Source: Casuarius casuarius
Taxonomy: Eukaryota > Chordata > Aves > Casuariiformes > Casuariidae
Assembly: GCA_003342895.1 (NCBI GenBank)
Contig: PTFA01000055.1
Span: 1,877,823 to 1,941,822, forward strand
Direction: 5' to 3'
Length of the DNA stretch: 64,000 nt
Of the stretch, positions 50,435-62,300 are shown piece by piece; position 1 is the first letter of the stretch; each line of letters starts with the position of its first letter. The notes beneath the pieces were generated by a model, which worked only from the letters and a program-made list of their open reading frames with translations, was not told where the DNA came from and made no database searches. The translations under genes were made by a program, and so were the position numbers.

Positions 50435-52400
50435 CTACTGCGTGAAAAAACACATTCTTTCATATGTTCTGCTCCATCTCTTTTCCAGGCTGAAGAGCCC
50501 TAGCAATCTCTGACCAGCCCTGCTGCCCTCTCTGAACCTTTTCCATTTCTGGCATATCCTTTCTGAAATGAAGGAATCGGAACAGTACACATGGTCAAAC
50601 CATGCACACAGACAGTGGCACAGTGATGCTGTTTTGTTCCCTTTTCCTTTCCTAATAATTTCTAATACTTCATTGGCTTTCTTGACTGCTATTGAGCACT
50701 GAGCTGATAATCTTGTAGAAGTTTCTATCATGAACAACCTTCCCCCCCAGTGGTAATGGACAGCTTATTGTCTATCAGTTTAGATGTGTAGTCTTGACTA
50801 TAGTCTTCATTGGTCTTCTACAGCTCTTTAAATCTATCTACTGTTAATTTCATATATGGCCTTTTGTTGCCCAGTCACTGTCCTGTATAGGCCTCCTGCA
50901 ATTCTTCACACTCTGCTCCTCTCTTTACTACCTTGAAAAGCAATAGCATCAGCAAACTTCCTCATCTGACTGCTCACCCACTTTATAGCCTCATTTATCA
51001 CTATACTGAACAGCACAGAGTGCAGAACTCTGCTGATAACTTCCCTCCTTTGCAAAAAATCAACCATTTACCCCTACTCTCCTCTTCCTGTCTTTTAGCC
51101 TATTATTTATCCATAGAAAGACCTACAGTCTTATGCAATGGCTGCTCAAAAGCCTTTGATGAGAAACTTTATCCAAAGTCTTTTGGAAATCCAAATAGAC
51201 CATATACACATTTCCCAATCCCAACAGAAAAGCTCTAAGAGATCTGCAAGGCAGAACTTCCCCTTGGAGAAATCTCCCCAAGGAGATCCTATTTATCCCT
51301 GTGCCTTTTATCCTTTGTTAAAATATCTATTAATTTGCCTGGTTCAGATGTCAGGCTTACAGTCCTCTGGTCATCCACACCTCCTCTAGAATCTTTTTTT
51401 AAACATTGGCATAACATTTGCCACCCTCCAGGCTTCAGGCACCCAGGAAGTTTTAAGTGCAAGGTCAGACACTACCCTGAGCAAGTAAGCTATTTCATCC
51501 TTGAGTTTTCTCAGGACCCTTGCTGATTACTACCAGTCTTGCAATTTGTCAGCATTCATTTTGTCTCTATCTCTCCTAGTTATTTCAATTTCAGTCAAAT
51601 TACCTACCAAGTCCCCTCTCATTCCTCTGTCTGTCCATCTCCCCCTCCCCAAAAAAGCAATTTTAGTTTGGGAATCTTCTCTCGTGCAGTGGACACCAGT
51701 TCATTTAGCTTCTCCACAGTAGCCATGCCCTTTCTGAGTGCTTCTTTTATATTGGTAACTTAATCAATTGTCTTCACAGATCCTCTGCAGGGTTTTTGTT
51801 CCTGATGTATTTAAGAGGGATTCAGTATTAGCTTTGATTCCTTCAGCTAGCTGATCCTTGACCTTCCTTTTTTTTTTTTTTTTTTTTTTTTTTCACATTA
51901 AATCTGCCAGAGCTTGTGTTTTCAGCTTTGTCTGGACACAACTTCACCGTTTTGGAGGATGCTTTGTTATTTTTCCCAACAATCTTTTTGTTTACTGGCT
52001 TCTTTTTGCCAAACCTCCCAGGATGGCATCCTTCAAGGATGCCACCAGTTAAAAATTTAATTTGGACCTTTTAGCTTCATTTTTAGCCAGCTTTCTCATT
52101 TTAACACAGTTCTGGAGTGGATTCTTTAGTTCTGTTGTTCCTGTCTTTATACTGACTGTCCCTCTGCTGAATCTAACACACTCTGGTGACTCTTCAATTC
52201 AGATTCTGCGTATCNGAGTACCAGGTCAAGGGCTTCATTTCCTCCTGGGGCTTTGTTAACCAGCTGTTTCATGAAACAATCACTAATAGTATCTAAAAAT
52301 TTGCTTTAGGATACATAAGAAATTCTAGGTGGCTTTCCCAGGAATAAGATTTCTGCAAACCCTACAGCCAAAAGCTAGGTAATAATGTGTTATATTAAGT
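50435..52400 (-). mobile_element. old CR1/L3-like LINE, 3' part, same orientation as the host gene
   Basis: Read on the minus strand, a decayed reverse-transcriptase ORF runs from about 52.4 to 50.4 kb. Near 51,030-50,940 it reads VLFSIVINEAIKWVS then KFADAIAF, matching the CR1-type pattern of VLFNIFIN followed by FADDTKL with the second catalytic Asp lost. Further 3' are SIAVKKANEVLEII and LLGLFSLEKRW, the usual CR1 ORF2 C-terminal blocks. Stops and frameshifts make it inactive. A T26 run (51,868-51,893, A26 on the element strand) lies inside it. Divergence suggests an ancient insertion; the subfamily cannot be named without a library search. Confidence 0.75.
51868..51893. repeat. poly-T tract (T26)
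   Basis: Uninterrupted run of 26 T inside the LINE remnant. It probably arose by slippage in a T-rich part of the element, as it is not at the element's 3' end. Confidence 0.9.
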
Positions 52401-55400
52401 ACCCAGAGAAACAGAGGAAAGATTTTTAGATTACTGAGGTACCTATATTTCTTGCAAAGGAAGAATCACCACTGTGCACAGAATTATTTCCAAGCTGAAC
52501 AGAAAGGAATTCTTCTCCATTGATTTACTTCCAGCATAAAAGAAACTTTCCTCAAATAGCTTTCATATAGCTTTACAGGTCTTCCATAAAAGCTACACAG
52601 CAAGAGAACAAATGCTGTTTGCTTGGGGGTTTGTTTTATATGGGCATATTTTTATTGCCCGGGTAATAAAGAGAATAAGACCTCCATTTTGAAGTATTGA
52701 AATAAAAGAACTAGAGAAAAAAAGCAATATAAATGAGGACTATACTTCATTGATGAGCAAGAAAATAGGCTAAATTTGTTGTTTTTATATTAAGGTAAAT
52801 TTATATTATGACTGTGGCTAGCAATGTCACTGTTTATCTCATACAGATAAATGATAATTGATTGTTCCTACACTATTGTGCTTTGGATCTAATAAAACAG
52901 GTGAGAAAGAGACCCTGACCTCNATCTTAGCAGATCAGGCACAGAGACAATAATTGTCTTCCTGGAAGTCACAGGAAGCATAACCCAGCCTTCTGAAATA
53001 ACCTATCTTAATCAAAGGATTTCTCCATTCCTTTCAGCCATTGTAGTAACACCAGGACAGCAATATAAGGTTACAGGTACAAGAAGGTTCGACCTAGTGA
53101 AGACAGACCCTTCCACTCACTGTCTTAAGGTTCTGGAAGCAGTTATGTTGGTATTGCTACATGACACCCTAGCACCCCTCTGGAATCAGGAAGAATGAGA
53201 TTTCACCATCATCTTATCAATGAAGCTCCTCAGAAGTTAACAAATAAAATCCAAAGCTTTCACAGACCTTAATGTCGGAATTTTCATTATGATCACTGTA
53301 ACACAGCCCATAAATTTTAGTGGGTAATTTCTGCATCAAAACTAATGACTGCTGGTGGAACTTGAAAATATCTTTTAAAGACATCACATTTTCATTAGAC
53401 TCAAATATTGGGGGGAGGGGGCACTGGATTTTTTGGAAAGCCATTGAGCAAAAAGCTAATCTTATCTACAGATTACTAGGTACTATTTAGAATAACGAGA
53501 AATGAAGTTGCAGAGAGTTAAGATACATCTTGCAGTGTTCCACTGGGAAACAGTCTGGTATTTATACTGAATCCTAATTTCTTGGAAAAGAAAAAAGAAA
53601 TATAGGTTAAAGCTTTTGCCTTTCACAAAACACTTTAGAGTCAGAATCGACCACTGAAGGTGGGGCAGGAAACCCAACATCAGCCTAGGCACTGATCCAG
53701 TACTAAATCAGATCTTGGGCCAAGACCACCTACCATGCCTTGGCGTGATTTCTGTTTGGGCACCCACCAAACTAAGAAGCATGTTGTTACAGTAAAGGAA
53801 CCAAGCTCCTCTAGAGCAGACTCTTTTAGAATGAGTTCTGGTTGAAACCACTTTAGGAGTGACCTCAAAATTATTCTGGTGCCACAGCGTTTGAAAAGGG
53901 GACATCCTGTCCAGACCATCTGATGTGAATCACACCCATTAAGGAACGTAAGTGGAGTTCAACNAGCAATACCAGCCTTGAAGCTCCCTTGCTATTGGAG
54001 CACGTGAATTCAGCACATCAGCTAAGGAGCAATCCCTTTGGATTGCCTGGGCAGGCAGTCTGTTCCAGAGCACGGCACTATGCCTCACAGGAAAAAGACA
54101 TGCGGAAGCAGCTCAGAATAAGAGTTAGATCTGGGACAACTAGAAAGCAAGAATTTCCCTGCATGGACATAAGCATATGCACACACAAAACCTCAAGGCC
54201 CAATCACTTGGGACGCCAATTTAAAGATCTGTCCAACCTGAATTACTGGCTGATTTGTGATTCCCATCTCTCTCTCCTCCCTTTGAGCCCAGCCCTACTC
54301 TGATTAGAAATTCCACATTGGGGCTCTAAATCTTTCCTAACATTTCCATCAGAACAGATCATATTTAAATGTAAAGTTTAAGTTTTGAAAATTTTGTTTC
54401 AAGCAATTTTACTGAATATTGCTGACGAGCTCTGTGTACTACATCTTTCTTAAGAGCAATCACAAGAAGCCAGGCCAGACACAGCAAAAGTCCTCAGAAT
54501 CTCAAAGCGAAGTATTCTCCAGCCTATCATCTAGCAATAGCATTGGACTGGCATTTTATCCCTTCATTCAGATATCCCAGTCCACCTCTAAGGAAGATTT
54601 TCAGACTCTATTTCCTGAGGGTTTCTATGGAAATATTTAAGAATGTTACATTAAAATTTACCCATCCTGCTATACATTCATATATGGAGATCTATACACA
54701 TACAGCAATTAAAGATCGAATACTGGAATACTTATTTAAAATCTAGACAACATAACTGAGTATCTGACTATTTCAGCTGTAGGGCAACCAAGCAACTCTT
54801 GCTCTTTTGGGACTGTAGATACAAGCTCTAATTGTACGTACTAGCTTTTTTTGCCAGCATGTTACAAAGTTCATATATAACTTACAGTTCATGATCAGCA
54901 TTTGTTCTCTGCTATTAAAAATATCACCAAAACCAATAAACAGCTACACTTCAAATAATCTTTTTCTTGCTTTCTCTATCCAAAATACAAAGCAATAAAA
55001 GCCCTGTCTGCTCTCTAATTCCAAAACTAACAACCCCAGAAATGTATCTACAAGAAACCAAACTCAGACTCACTGCACAGTTATCAGAAGCTATGCACAC
55101 ACATCAAGAACAAAATCAAAGCTAAAGTTTTGACTGAAAGGACAGATTTTTTTTTTCACCAGTATTTCTCACTTCAGACTAGATTTAGCGTCTTCTTGGC
55201 AATGCACAGGGATTGTAAGGAGGATATCTTGGAATCACAATTCCATGCTCACTTCTAAGTTGGAAGTAATTTAATGCAGACTTCATGTCTGCTCAGGTCT
55301 TTTTGGTTTCCACTCTGGGCAGGAAACAGCCAAAGCTCTGCACATCTCAAACCTTCCTTAGATCTCTTTTTCACCGTGTTCCCAAAGAAAGCCATATGGA

Positions 55401-58400
55401 AAAATATTTCCCCACTGTGCCTGGACCTGTAACCCAGAAAGGCTTTTACATTCATGCCAGGTGAAAGATAGAACAAGAGAAAAATTATACTATATCCCTT
55501 CCCTACCNCGAGTATCCACCTTTTTATATGAAAAACTTCAAATACAACATTTATTCTTCAGGCAGAAAAAGAAAAAAAACACCCTGCCCCACCCCGCAAA
55601 AACTAAGACTTACTTCCCACCTAGCAGAGCATTTGACCAATGTTTTTGTCTTCAAAATGCTCAGCAGGTATCAGTGCCAGGCCCCTTTAAGGATAAAATA
55701 ATGTTATAACAATGTTCTGGACATAAGCCTATAGTACAAGTAAAAACAAAGGTAACAGAGTGTATTCAGAAATGTTGAATCTTTCTGATGCAGACAAAAA
55801 ACATGTCAATAACCAAGATATTGATTTTCTATGTTCGACATTAGAATAAATGCCAGAATTAGGCCACAGAATAACTGTTGCTCAGATAAATTATTCCCAT
55901 GTAGCCTGGTAACTTTCTGCACAGTCTGAAAATAACTATACATTACTTGTTTTACACAGAGTTTTAAAAAAAAAAAAAAAAGTCATGCAATCTATTACAC
56001 TACCTAATGATTAAAGATAAAATCAAAAAAGCAAAGGATTTAGTCTAACATAGCTTGTGTATTTTAGCCAGGATCCTCTCCAAACTTCAGAATTGCCATC
56101 CCAGAAGATGTTGTTGGCTTATTTGTCAACAACAAAAGTCCACTGTGAAGACAGGAGGAGTCAATTCTGTGCAATAGGAACTCCTCAGATAAAACCCACA
56201 GTCCTTGCTGTGGCCTCAGTAATATTCTGTATCAGTGAGTTTTACAGGTTGGCTGTAAAGCATGATTAAAAACAAGAAGGAAAAAAAATCACTTTCACCA
56301 GTTTTGAACCTACTGCCTTATCACCTACTGTGTGGTGTGCTGCACCAGTACTTAGGAGGTCCAGACACGGAAGAGGTCCTCATTCTGCCAGGTGTTTTAC
56401 ACACACCTCTCCCAGGACATCCCAACTGTGAAACATCCCTTCAAGAAAACAAAGTTGCATATCTTTCCATGAGAAAAATGTGAAGTCGAAGTGGAGGTTC
56501 TGTCCTAACAGCACACTCAAAGTGCAACAAACATATGATACCAGTTGAGACTGGTGAGGTACTGGTTTTGGTGCCTGCACTATGGCTAAGACATCTGTCT
56601 TAGTTGTTGGGACTAAAAGGTTCCCATTGTCCAGCTGAGATTTGGGCCTTAAAGATTTGTCACCTACAGCTCATTCATGAAAATATGAAGGCAGCAGAAC
56701 ACAACTACAACAGACAGCTCAAATCAGCACCTATCCTCCAGAATGACAGTGTTTTCCCAGATGCCTGTTGATGAAGCAAGGTTTGCTCTTGACTCTCTGC
56801 TCTTGTAGCTGTTTAAGCAGAAGCTATGGCTAAGAGCACACCCCGTTTCTCCCTGTGCTTCNTGAGAAAGGTGTGCCCTCTCCTTCTGGAGGGCAGACCT
56901 CGCTGCCCTCCCCACGCCTGCTCACGTTACGGCTAAGCATGTTTGGGAAGAGCTCACTTCTAGGCTGCAGGGAACCTGAAGCGGCATAGCTTTGTGCCCT
57001 GCTACGTCCCTCCACTCTCAAAACCCAGAATAGTTTTTTGCGTTCNGGTGCTGACACGTTTCTTTTGTATTGCCAGGTTTTTCCGGGTCCTTCAAGGAGA
57101 GGCAGAGGGGCCGTGAACCTCAAAATGAAGGCAGGTTGCCACATAGTAAAAATACTTTCGGGATACATTAAAGNATAGCGTGAAGCATCATTAAGTGCCT
57201 CCATGCACTTGTAGACAAACAGTAAGAGATGGCTTTAGTCTCAAAGAGCTTCTGCTGTAACTAAGATGAAATAATTGGGAGGAAAAANTACAAAGGAACT
57301 AGAGAGCAGGAGAACGGACAGTAGCAGCACCCATTCTGCAGAGAAGAAGGGTGCACGAGCACNGGCCTTAAAGCTTTCTTTTTTGTACTGAACTGCAGGA
57401 TTATAGCAACAGAGGTGATAAATACCAGATATCTTGAGCTGCAGGCTGAAGTGCTAGCTGTATGACATGCAGGTCNCAGCTTTGTTCTCATAAACTATGG
57501 AAAAAACAGCATGCAACCTCCAACATAAAATGTAATAGTAAGATTCTCCCTTGGGATAGGGTTTGAGTGATGGAAGTAAGTGTTTGGAGCCTATTAATAC
57601 CAAATATAAATAAGTTGCTGTGGTATTAATAACTTTTAGATGCCTTGTTTATTCTGATTGCATAGTACAAGTGGAGCCAGATTAGGAAGGGTGAGAACTG
57701 AAGTGAAAAAGAGAACCTAATTCCATGTACCTAATGTAAGAAGCTTTGAAAGCTCTGCCAGAAAAAGGTCANGAGGGGATTAAACAATACATTTGCAATT
57801 ATCACACACGCTCATAGTCCGTACTATAGACACGTGCTTAAAGATGGCCCACAGAAACAAACCAACACTCCCCTACTGATTCAGGGCTGCACCCACTTCT
57901 CCAGGTGCTTCCAGATAACGGAGCTGTGCACCCAGCTCCCCCGGCTCCACCTCCTGCACCCCTCATCCGGAGGGACGCCAGGCCTCTCCCAAGTGCATTC
58001 CACAACATGGTCCGCAAATACTGCTCCTGCTCCCAGCCTGCAGCTTTAGCACTCTTTCTTTTTTTTTTTTTTGTGCTGAGATACTTAGCTGGAACCATTT
58101 ATCAGAACAGAGCCAAAGCTCTTTTACAGATTTCAAATACCTATTCAAAAATTTTGTGATCTGCACATGTATTTCTGTATGTAGTTGCATTCCCTTCTTC
58201 CACCCCAAAGCTGCCAGTAGCATAACTGAAACCATAGTTGTGACTACAGGAGAGTCTTAAATTCAGAATATACACAAAATGTTTTAGAGAAATAAATATT
58301 GGGCTCTAAAACTATTATATGATTACTAGTCCTTTAAAAGTGACTAATTTATATTAAAACCCCTGAAATAAGCTTCTCTAACTGGTACAAAAAAAGACGA

Positions 58401-60207
58401 TATGAAGATGACCCTGAAGATAAAAAAAGGGGTTGTTACATGAAGTTTTNCTATAGAAAAAATTCTTTCACACAAAAATATATTCTTCTAGTCATATTCT
58501 TATATGACTAATACTTTGTTGGAACTTTTAGGAAGGTTTATATAAGGTTTATAATACATCAGTGATAGAAATCACAGTTTTTCTAAATCTCATAGAGATG
58601 GTAGAAGGAATTGCCATCACAATACAGCTGCCTGTTGGGGGGTACCACTGGAAGTGCCTCCTCCCAGAACACAGACCCAGATCCCAGATCACACCTCAAA
58701 AACTCCACTCTCCAAAACCAAGTGCAGACACTTCATAAAAGAGGAGTTCAGTCAATTATCCTGTGCTACAAGGATAAAGACCAGACACAATGCAGCAGAA
58801 TGACAGAGGGGAAACAGAGACCCCAAATAAGGCAGTCTGTAATGAAAAAAATACCACTTTCATATTGGTACTTTCCTGTCCTCCATGCTGATAGCAGATG
58901 ATAGCACATAGGGGGCACAGGAAGAATGGAGGTGGAAAACAGGGTTGCCAGATTTGCCCGTAACACCCTTTAAGGCTAACATAACCTTCATTCAAAAGTG
59001 AATTTTCTGGGTTAACCCATTCTTCATAAGATTTACATTATCTTATGGGTAAATCAAACATTAAGTGAATTTGCAAGCATTTAACACTCACTTAAAATGT
59101 ACACACTGAGCAATATCCTTGTGTTGAATCTACAAATGCTTTACACACCACAGTTCCAGAGAAAAGATAGTCCTATGGTTAAAAAAATGAACATCAAATG
59201 CATAAAGCTGACATTCACTTCTTGTTCTATCAAAAAAACTTAAATGATTTTTTTCCAACTCTTAGTATCACCTAAATTTCAGTTCACTGCCTATGAAAAG
59301 CTGCTAGCACCTTTTTTCCCCCTCTCCTTCCAGCCTGACTGGTTTTCCATTCCACTATAAGATTTTGGCAGCAGGACCTCTCTGTCTCAGGATGTGACCA
59401 CAGCTGCAGCAGAAACTGGAGGAAGACGCCAGAGCTGACTCCTAACAAGCCGGCCGGGTCGGGATGCCAGCCCACATGGGAGAGCAGAGTGCGGCACGAA
59501 GGCAACTCAGCCAGAGCCCTGCGCTGCGGCACCTGGGTCCCCTCGAGCACACAGGCTGCGCTGCTGATTCCCACTACGGCACGGCCTGGAGCTGCACCCT
59601 CAGGCTCCGGCTCTGCCTTGCGCTGCCTGGGANGGAGGAGAGGATATTGCAGCGGGAAAGCAAGAAGTGGCTCCTCCACTTCAGATTTTCAGAACAGCAN
59701 GGGGGGGCCTAACGTTACTGCCAGCAAAAGCAACAAGAAGACCCTTACACCATGACATTCACAGCGCTACTATTATTACTAGAGCAATTTCAGGGGCAGT
59801 CAGATCTCCACGGCATGACAGCTGTGAGCTATTTCCATGAGCAATCAAAAAAATCACCGCCACCCTGCGCAGGGCCTTTCTGCTCGGCAAGACCTGCGAA
59901 AGCACCACGTAGCGCTCCGCACAGGCACCGTGATTCTCCTGCGGAAAGAGAAGACAGGCGGATTGCATCCGTAGCTGAAATCGTGTTTGTTGAAATTGAT
60001 TAAACTACCAAAGCCGCCTTTATAAATTGCTGAAGAACCGAGGATTATTTTCAAAGCTAAAATTAAATGTTAGGAGTTCGCTCCCCACTAACTAGTCTTT
60101 TAATCCTGGGAAAACACGGTCAGAGTGCAACGCGAACGGACGGGCTCCTCCGCATTTCTAAAGCAAGGCAGTTGCAGCCACTCGCTCGTGCGGCGCGGGG
60201 CTGCAGG

Positions 60208-60704
60208 NNNNNNNNNNNNNNNNNNNNNNNNNNNNNNNNNNNNNNNNNNNNNNNNNNNNNNNNNNNNNNNNNNNNNNNNNNNNNNNNNNNNNNNNNNNNN
60301 NNNNNNNNNNNNNNNNNNNNNNNNNNNNNNNNNNNNNNNNNNNNNNNNNNNNNNNNNNNNNNNNNNNNNNNNNNNNNNNNNNNNNNNNNNNNNNNNNNNN
60401 NNNNNNNNNNNNNNNNNNNNNNNNNNNNNNNNNNNNNNNNNNNNNNNNNNNNNNNNNNNNNNNNNNNNNNNNNNNNNNNNNNNNNNNNNNNNNNNNNNNN
60501 NNNNNNNNNNNNNNNNNNNNNNNNNNNNNNNNNNNNNNNNNNNNNNNNNNNNNNNNNNNNNNNNNNNNNNNNNNNNNNNNNNNNNNNNNNNNNNNNNNNN
60601 NNNNNNNNNNNNNNNNNNNNNNNNNNNNNNNNNNNNNNNNNNNNNNNNNNNNNNNNNNNNNNNNNNNNNNNNNNNNNNNNNNNNNNNNNNNNNNNNNNNN
60701 NNNN
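60208..60704. other. assembly gap (497 n)
   Basis: A continuous run of n flanked on both sides by very GC-rich sequence, the usual reason for such gaps. All open frames crossing it are artefacts of the unknown bases. It may hide exon 1 and the signal peptide. Confidence 0.99.
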
Positions 60705-60762
60705 CGCCCGCCCCCCGCGCACGGCGCCGCGCAGCCCCGCGCCGGAAACACCGCCATGGCGC

Positions 60763-60786
60763 GGCCCCGGCCCCGGCCCCGGCCCC
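60763..60786. repeat. (GGCCCC)4 hexanucleotide repeat, GGGGCC on the minus strand
   Basis: Four perfect tandem copies directly beside the CCATGG at 60,754-60,759, in the CpG island. If exon 1 is transcribed on the minus strand from upstream of 60,757, the repeat would lie in its 5' UTR or promoter. Confidence 0.85.
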
Positions 60787-61282
60787 ACCGCCAGCCGTTG
60801 CGCTCCCGCCTGGCCCAGCGGGCGCAGTGCGCTGTGAAGCCTGGGGAAGCTGGTGGTTTTCCAGGCGAGGGGCTGCCCAGCCTCCCCCGCCGGCGTTGCC
60901 CCCTCGCAGCCGGCCCGTGGGCGCCTCGTGGGTGCCAGGCCCTGGAGGCCGGGCGTCTTGGGCCTTGTCCCTCGCGGTGCCCCGCAGGGCTGCGGCNCAG
61001 GTGGCTCTGAACCTCACGCAGCTCGTGAGGAGCTCGCAAGTGCTGGTGTGTGATGTACTTCCAGTTACCGGGTTTTGCTCATGCTTCGGCGTGTGGCAGT
61101 TCTCCCACGTCCACGGCCTTTGTCCTGGCTTCCGTGGCCGTCCCCGCGCTCACCTAGGTGGTCATGTGGCAGCTCCACCTGAGCACAAGAAATGGTGCAC
61201 AGGGAGAGTTACAAAGTGGACGTTTTTCTGCTCTCCAGCATACAACAGCAAAATCTCCTCAGGTTGTTGGTACTAACTTAGC

Positions 61283-62300
61283 ATCACAGACTCGTTCAGG
61301 CTAGAAAGGGCTGCAGATGGTCACCAGGCCACCCTCCTGCTGAAAGCAGGGTCCACGCTGGATGGAGAACAGGTTGCTCAGGACTTTTTAGCTGGGGTCT
61401 TAAAAACCTCCAGGGATGGAGGCTTCACAGCCTCCCTCGGCAACCTGCTTCTAGGCTCAGCTGTCCTTATGGCAATAATTTTTTCTTTCTATCAGGTAGG
61501 AACTGACCAGTTTTTGTTTACATCCGTTGTCTCTCGTTCTCCTGCTGTACACCTCTTGTTAATAGCTTAGCTCCATCTTCTCACTGACCTCCTCATATGT
61601 ACGAGAAGGCTGCTCTGAGGTCCCCCAAAACCTTTCCCTCTCTAGCCTGAAGGAGCCCTGGTCCCTCAGCCTCTCCTCGCAAGGCAGGTGCTCCAGCCCT
61701 GAGCATCCTGGTGGCCCTCTGCTGGACTCACTCCAGTTTGGCAGTGTTTGTCCCGTACTGGGGAGCTCCAAACCAGAGGACGCAGTATCTATGTGTGGCC
61801 TAAGAAGTGCCGAGTCGAGGGGAAGACTCACTTCCCTCCCTCTCCTGGCTGTGCCCCTGCTCATACAGCCTGAGAAGCCTTTGTGGCTGCCAGGGCCCCG
61901 ACTGGCTCCTGTGCAGCTCGCTGTGCCCCAGAGCCCCCAGGGCATTTCCACAGAGCTGCTCCCAGGCAGCCCCTGCCCAGCCTGGACTGCTGCCAGGGGC
62001 TCGGCCTTCCCCAGAACGGGGCTTGACATTGGTCCTTGTTGAATTTTGCGATGGTCCTGTCAGCCCATTTCTCCAGCCTGTCCTAGGTCCGGAACGGAGT
62101 TCCTGTCCTCATGCATATTGACTGCATTCGCAAATTTGGTGTTGTCCACAAACTTGATGAGGGTTCGTTTTGGCCTCTCCTCCAGATGATTAATAACAAT
62201 ATTAAACAGGACAGGATGCAGTATAGACCATTGCACTTGGAACCAGCCTCCAGGCAGAGTGTGAGCCATTAACCACTACTCATTGAGCCTGACAATTTTG
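61283..62300 (-). mobile_element. CR1 LINE, 5'-truncated, inactive
   Basis: The left end ATCACAGA is the reverse complement of the 8-bp ATTCTGTG-type unit that ends CR1 elements, so the element runs on the minus strand. Its decayed ORF2 reads SILHPVLFNIVINHLEE then KFVDNTKF (62,215-62,130), the reverse-transcriptase block with the FADD catalytic pair degraded to FVDN. Further along are REVSLPLDSALLRPH and GLEHLPCEERLRDQG (about 61,840-61,660), typical CR1 ORF2 C-terminal segments. Frameshifts separate these blocks. It lies just upstream of the CpG island relative to the gene. Confidence 0.9.

Larger units (their letters stand above)
49901..60207 (-). other. intron 1 (5' part unresolved)
   Basis: It starts at the exon 2 acceptor and extends at least to the n gap if exon 1 lies there. 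It contains the old LINE at 50.4-52.4 kb, an A16 run at 55,966-55,981, and a GC-richer segment at about 59.4-59.7 kb with overlapping open frames but no signal-peptide-like start. About 52.4-59.4 kb holds nothing recognisable. If exon 1 were a short exon elsewhere in this interval, I did not see it. Confidence 0.6.
60100..61170. promoter_or_regulatory. CpG island with assembly gap, probable promoter of the CSPG4-like gene
   Basis: GC- and CpG-rich sequence on both sides of the gap (GTGCGGCGCGGGG on the left, GCGCACGGCGCCGCGCAGCC on the right), in contrast to the AT-rich surroundings. It lies upstream of exon 2 on the minus strand, where exon 1 and the transcription start are expected. An ATG in strong Kozak context on the minus strand (60,757-60,755) opens MAVFPARGCAAPCAGGG and runs into the gap. 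A divergent plus-strand promoter is also possible. The assignment to this gene is positional inference. Confidence 0.55.

Noticed and set aside
59284..59712. Possible exon 1 with signal peptide at 59.3-59.7 kb
   Set aside because: The minus-strand frame (MEEPLLAFPLQYPLL then charged sequence) lacks a convincing signal-peptide core and cleavage site, and no phase-1 donor was apparent.
60067..61276. Very long open frames across the CpG island on both strands
   Set aside because: They exist only because 497 unknown bases are read as codons; the real flanking parts are short and GC-biased.
61559..62029. 156-codon minus-strand open frame resembling a gene
   Set aside because: Its segments (SALLRPH, GLEHLPCEERLRDQG) are the decayed C-terminal part of a CR1 ORF2, so it is transposon remnant, not a host gene.
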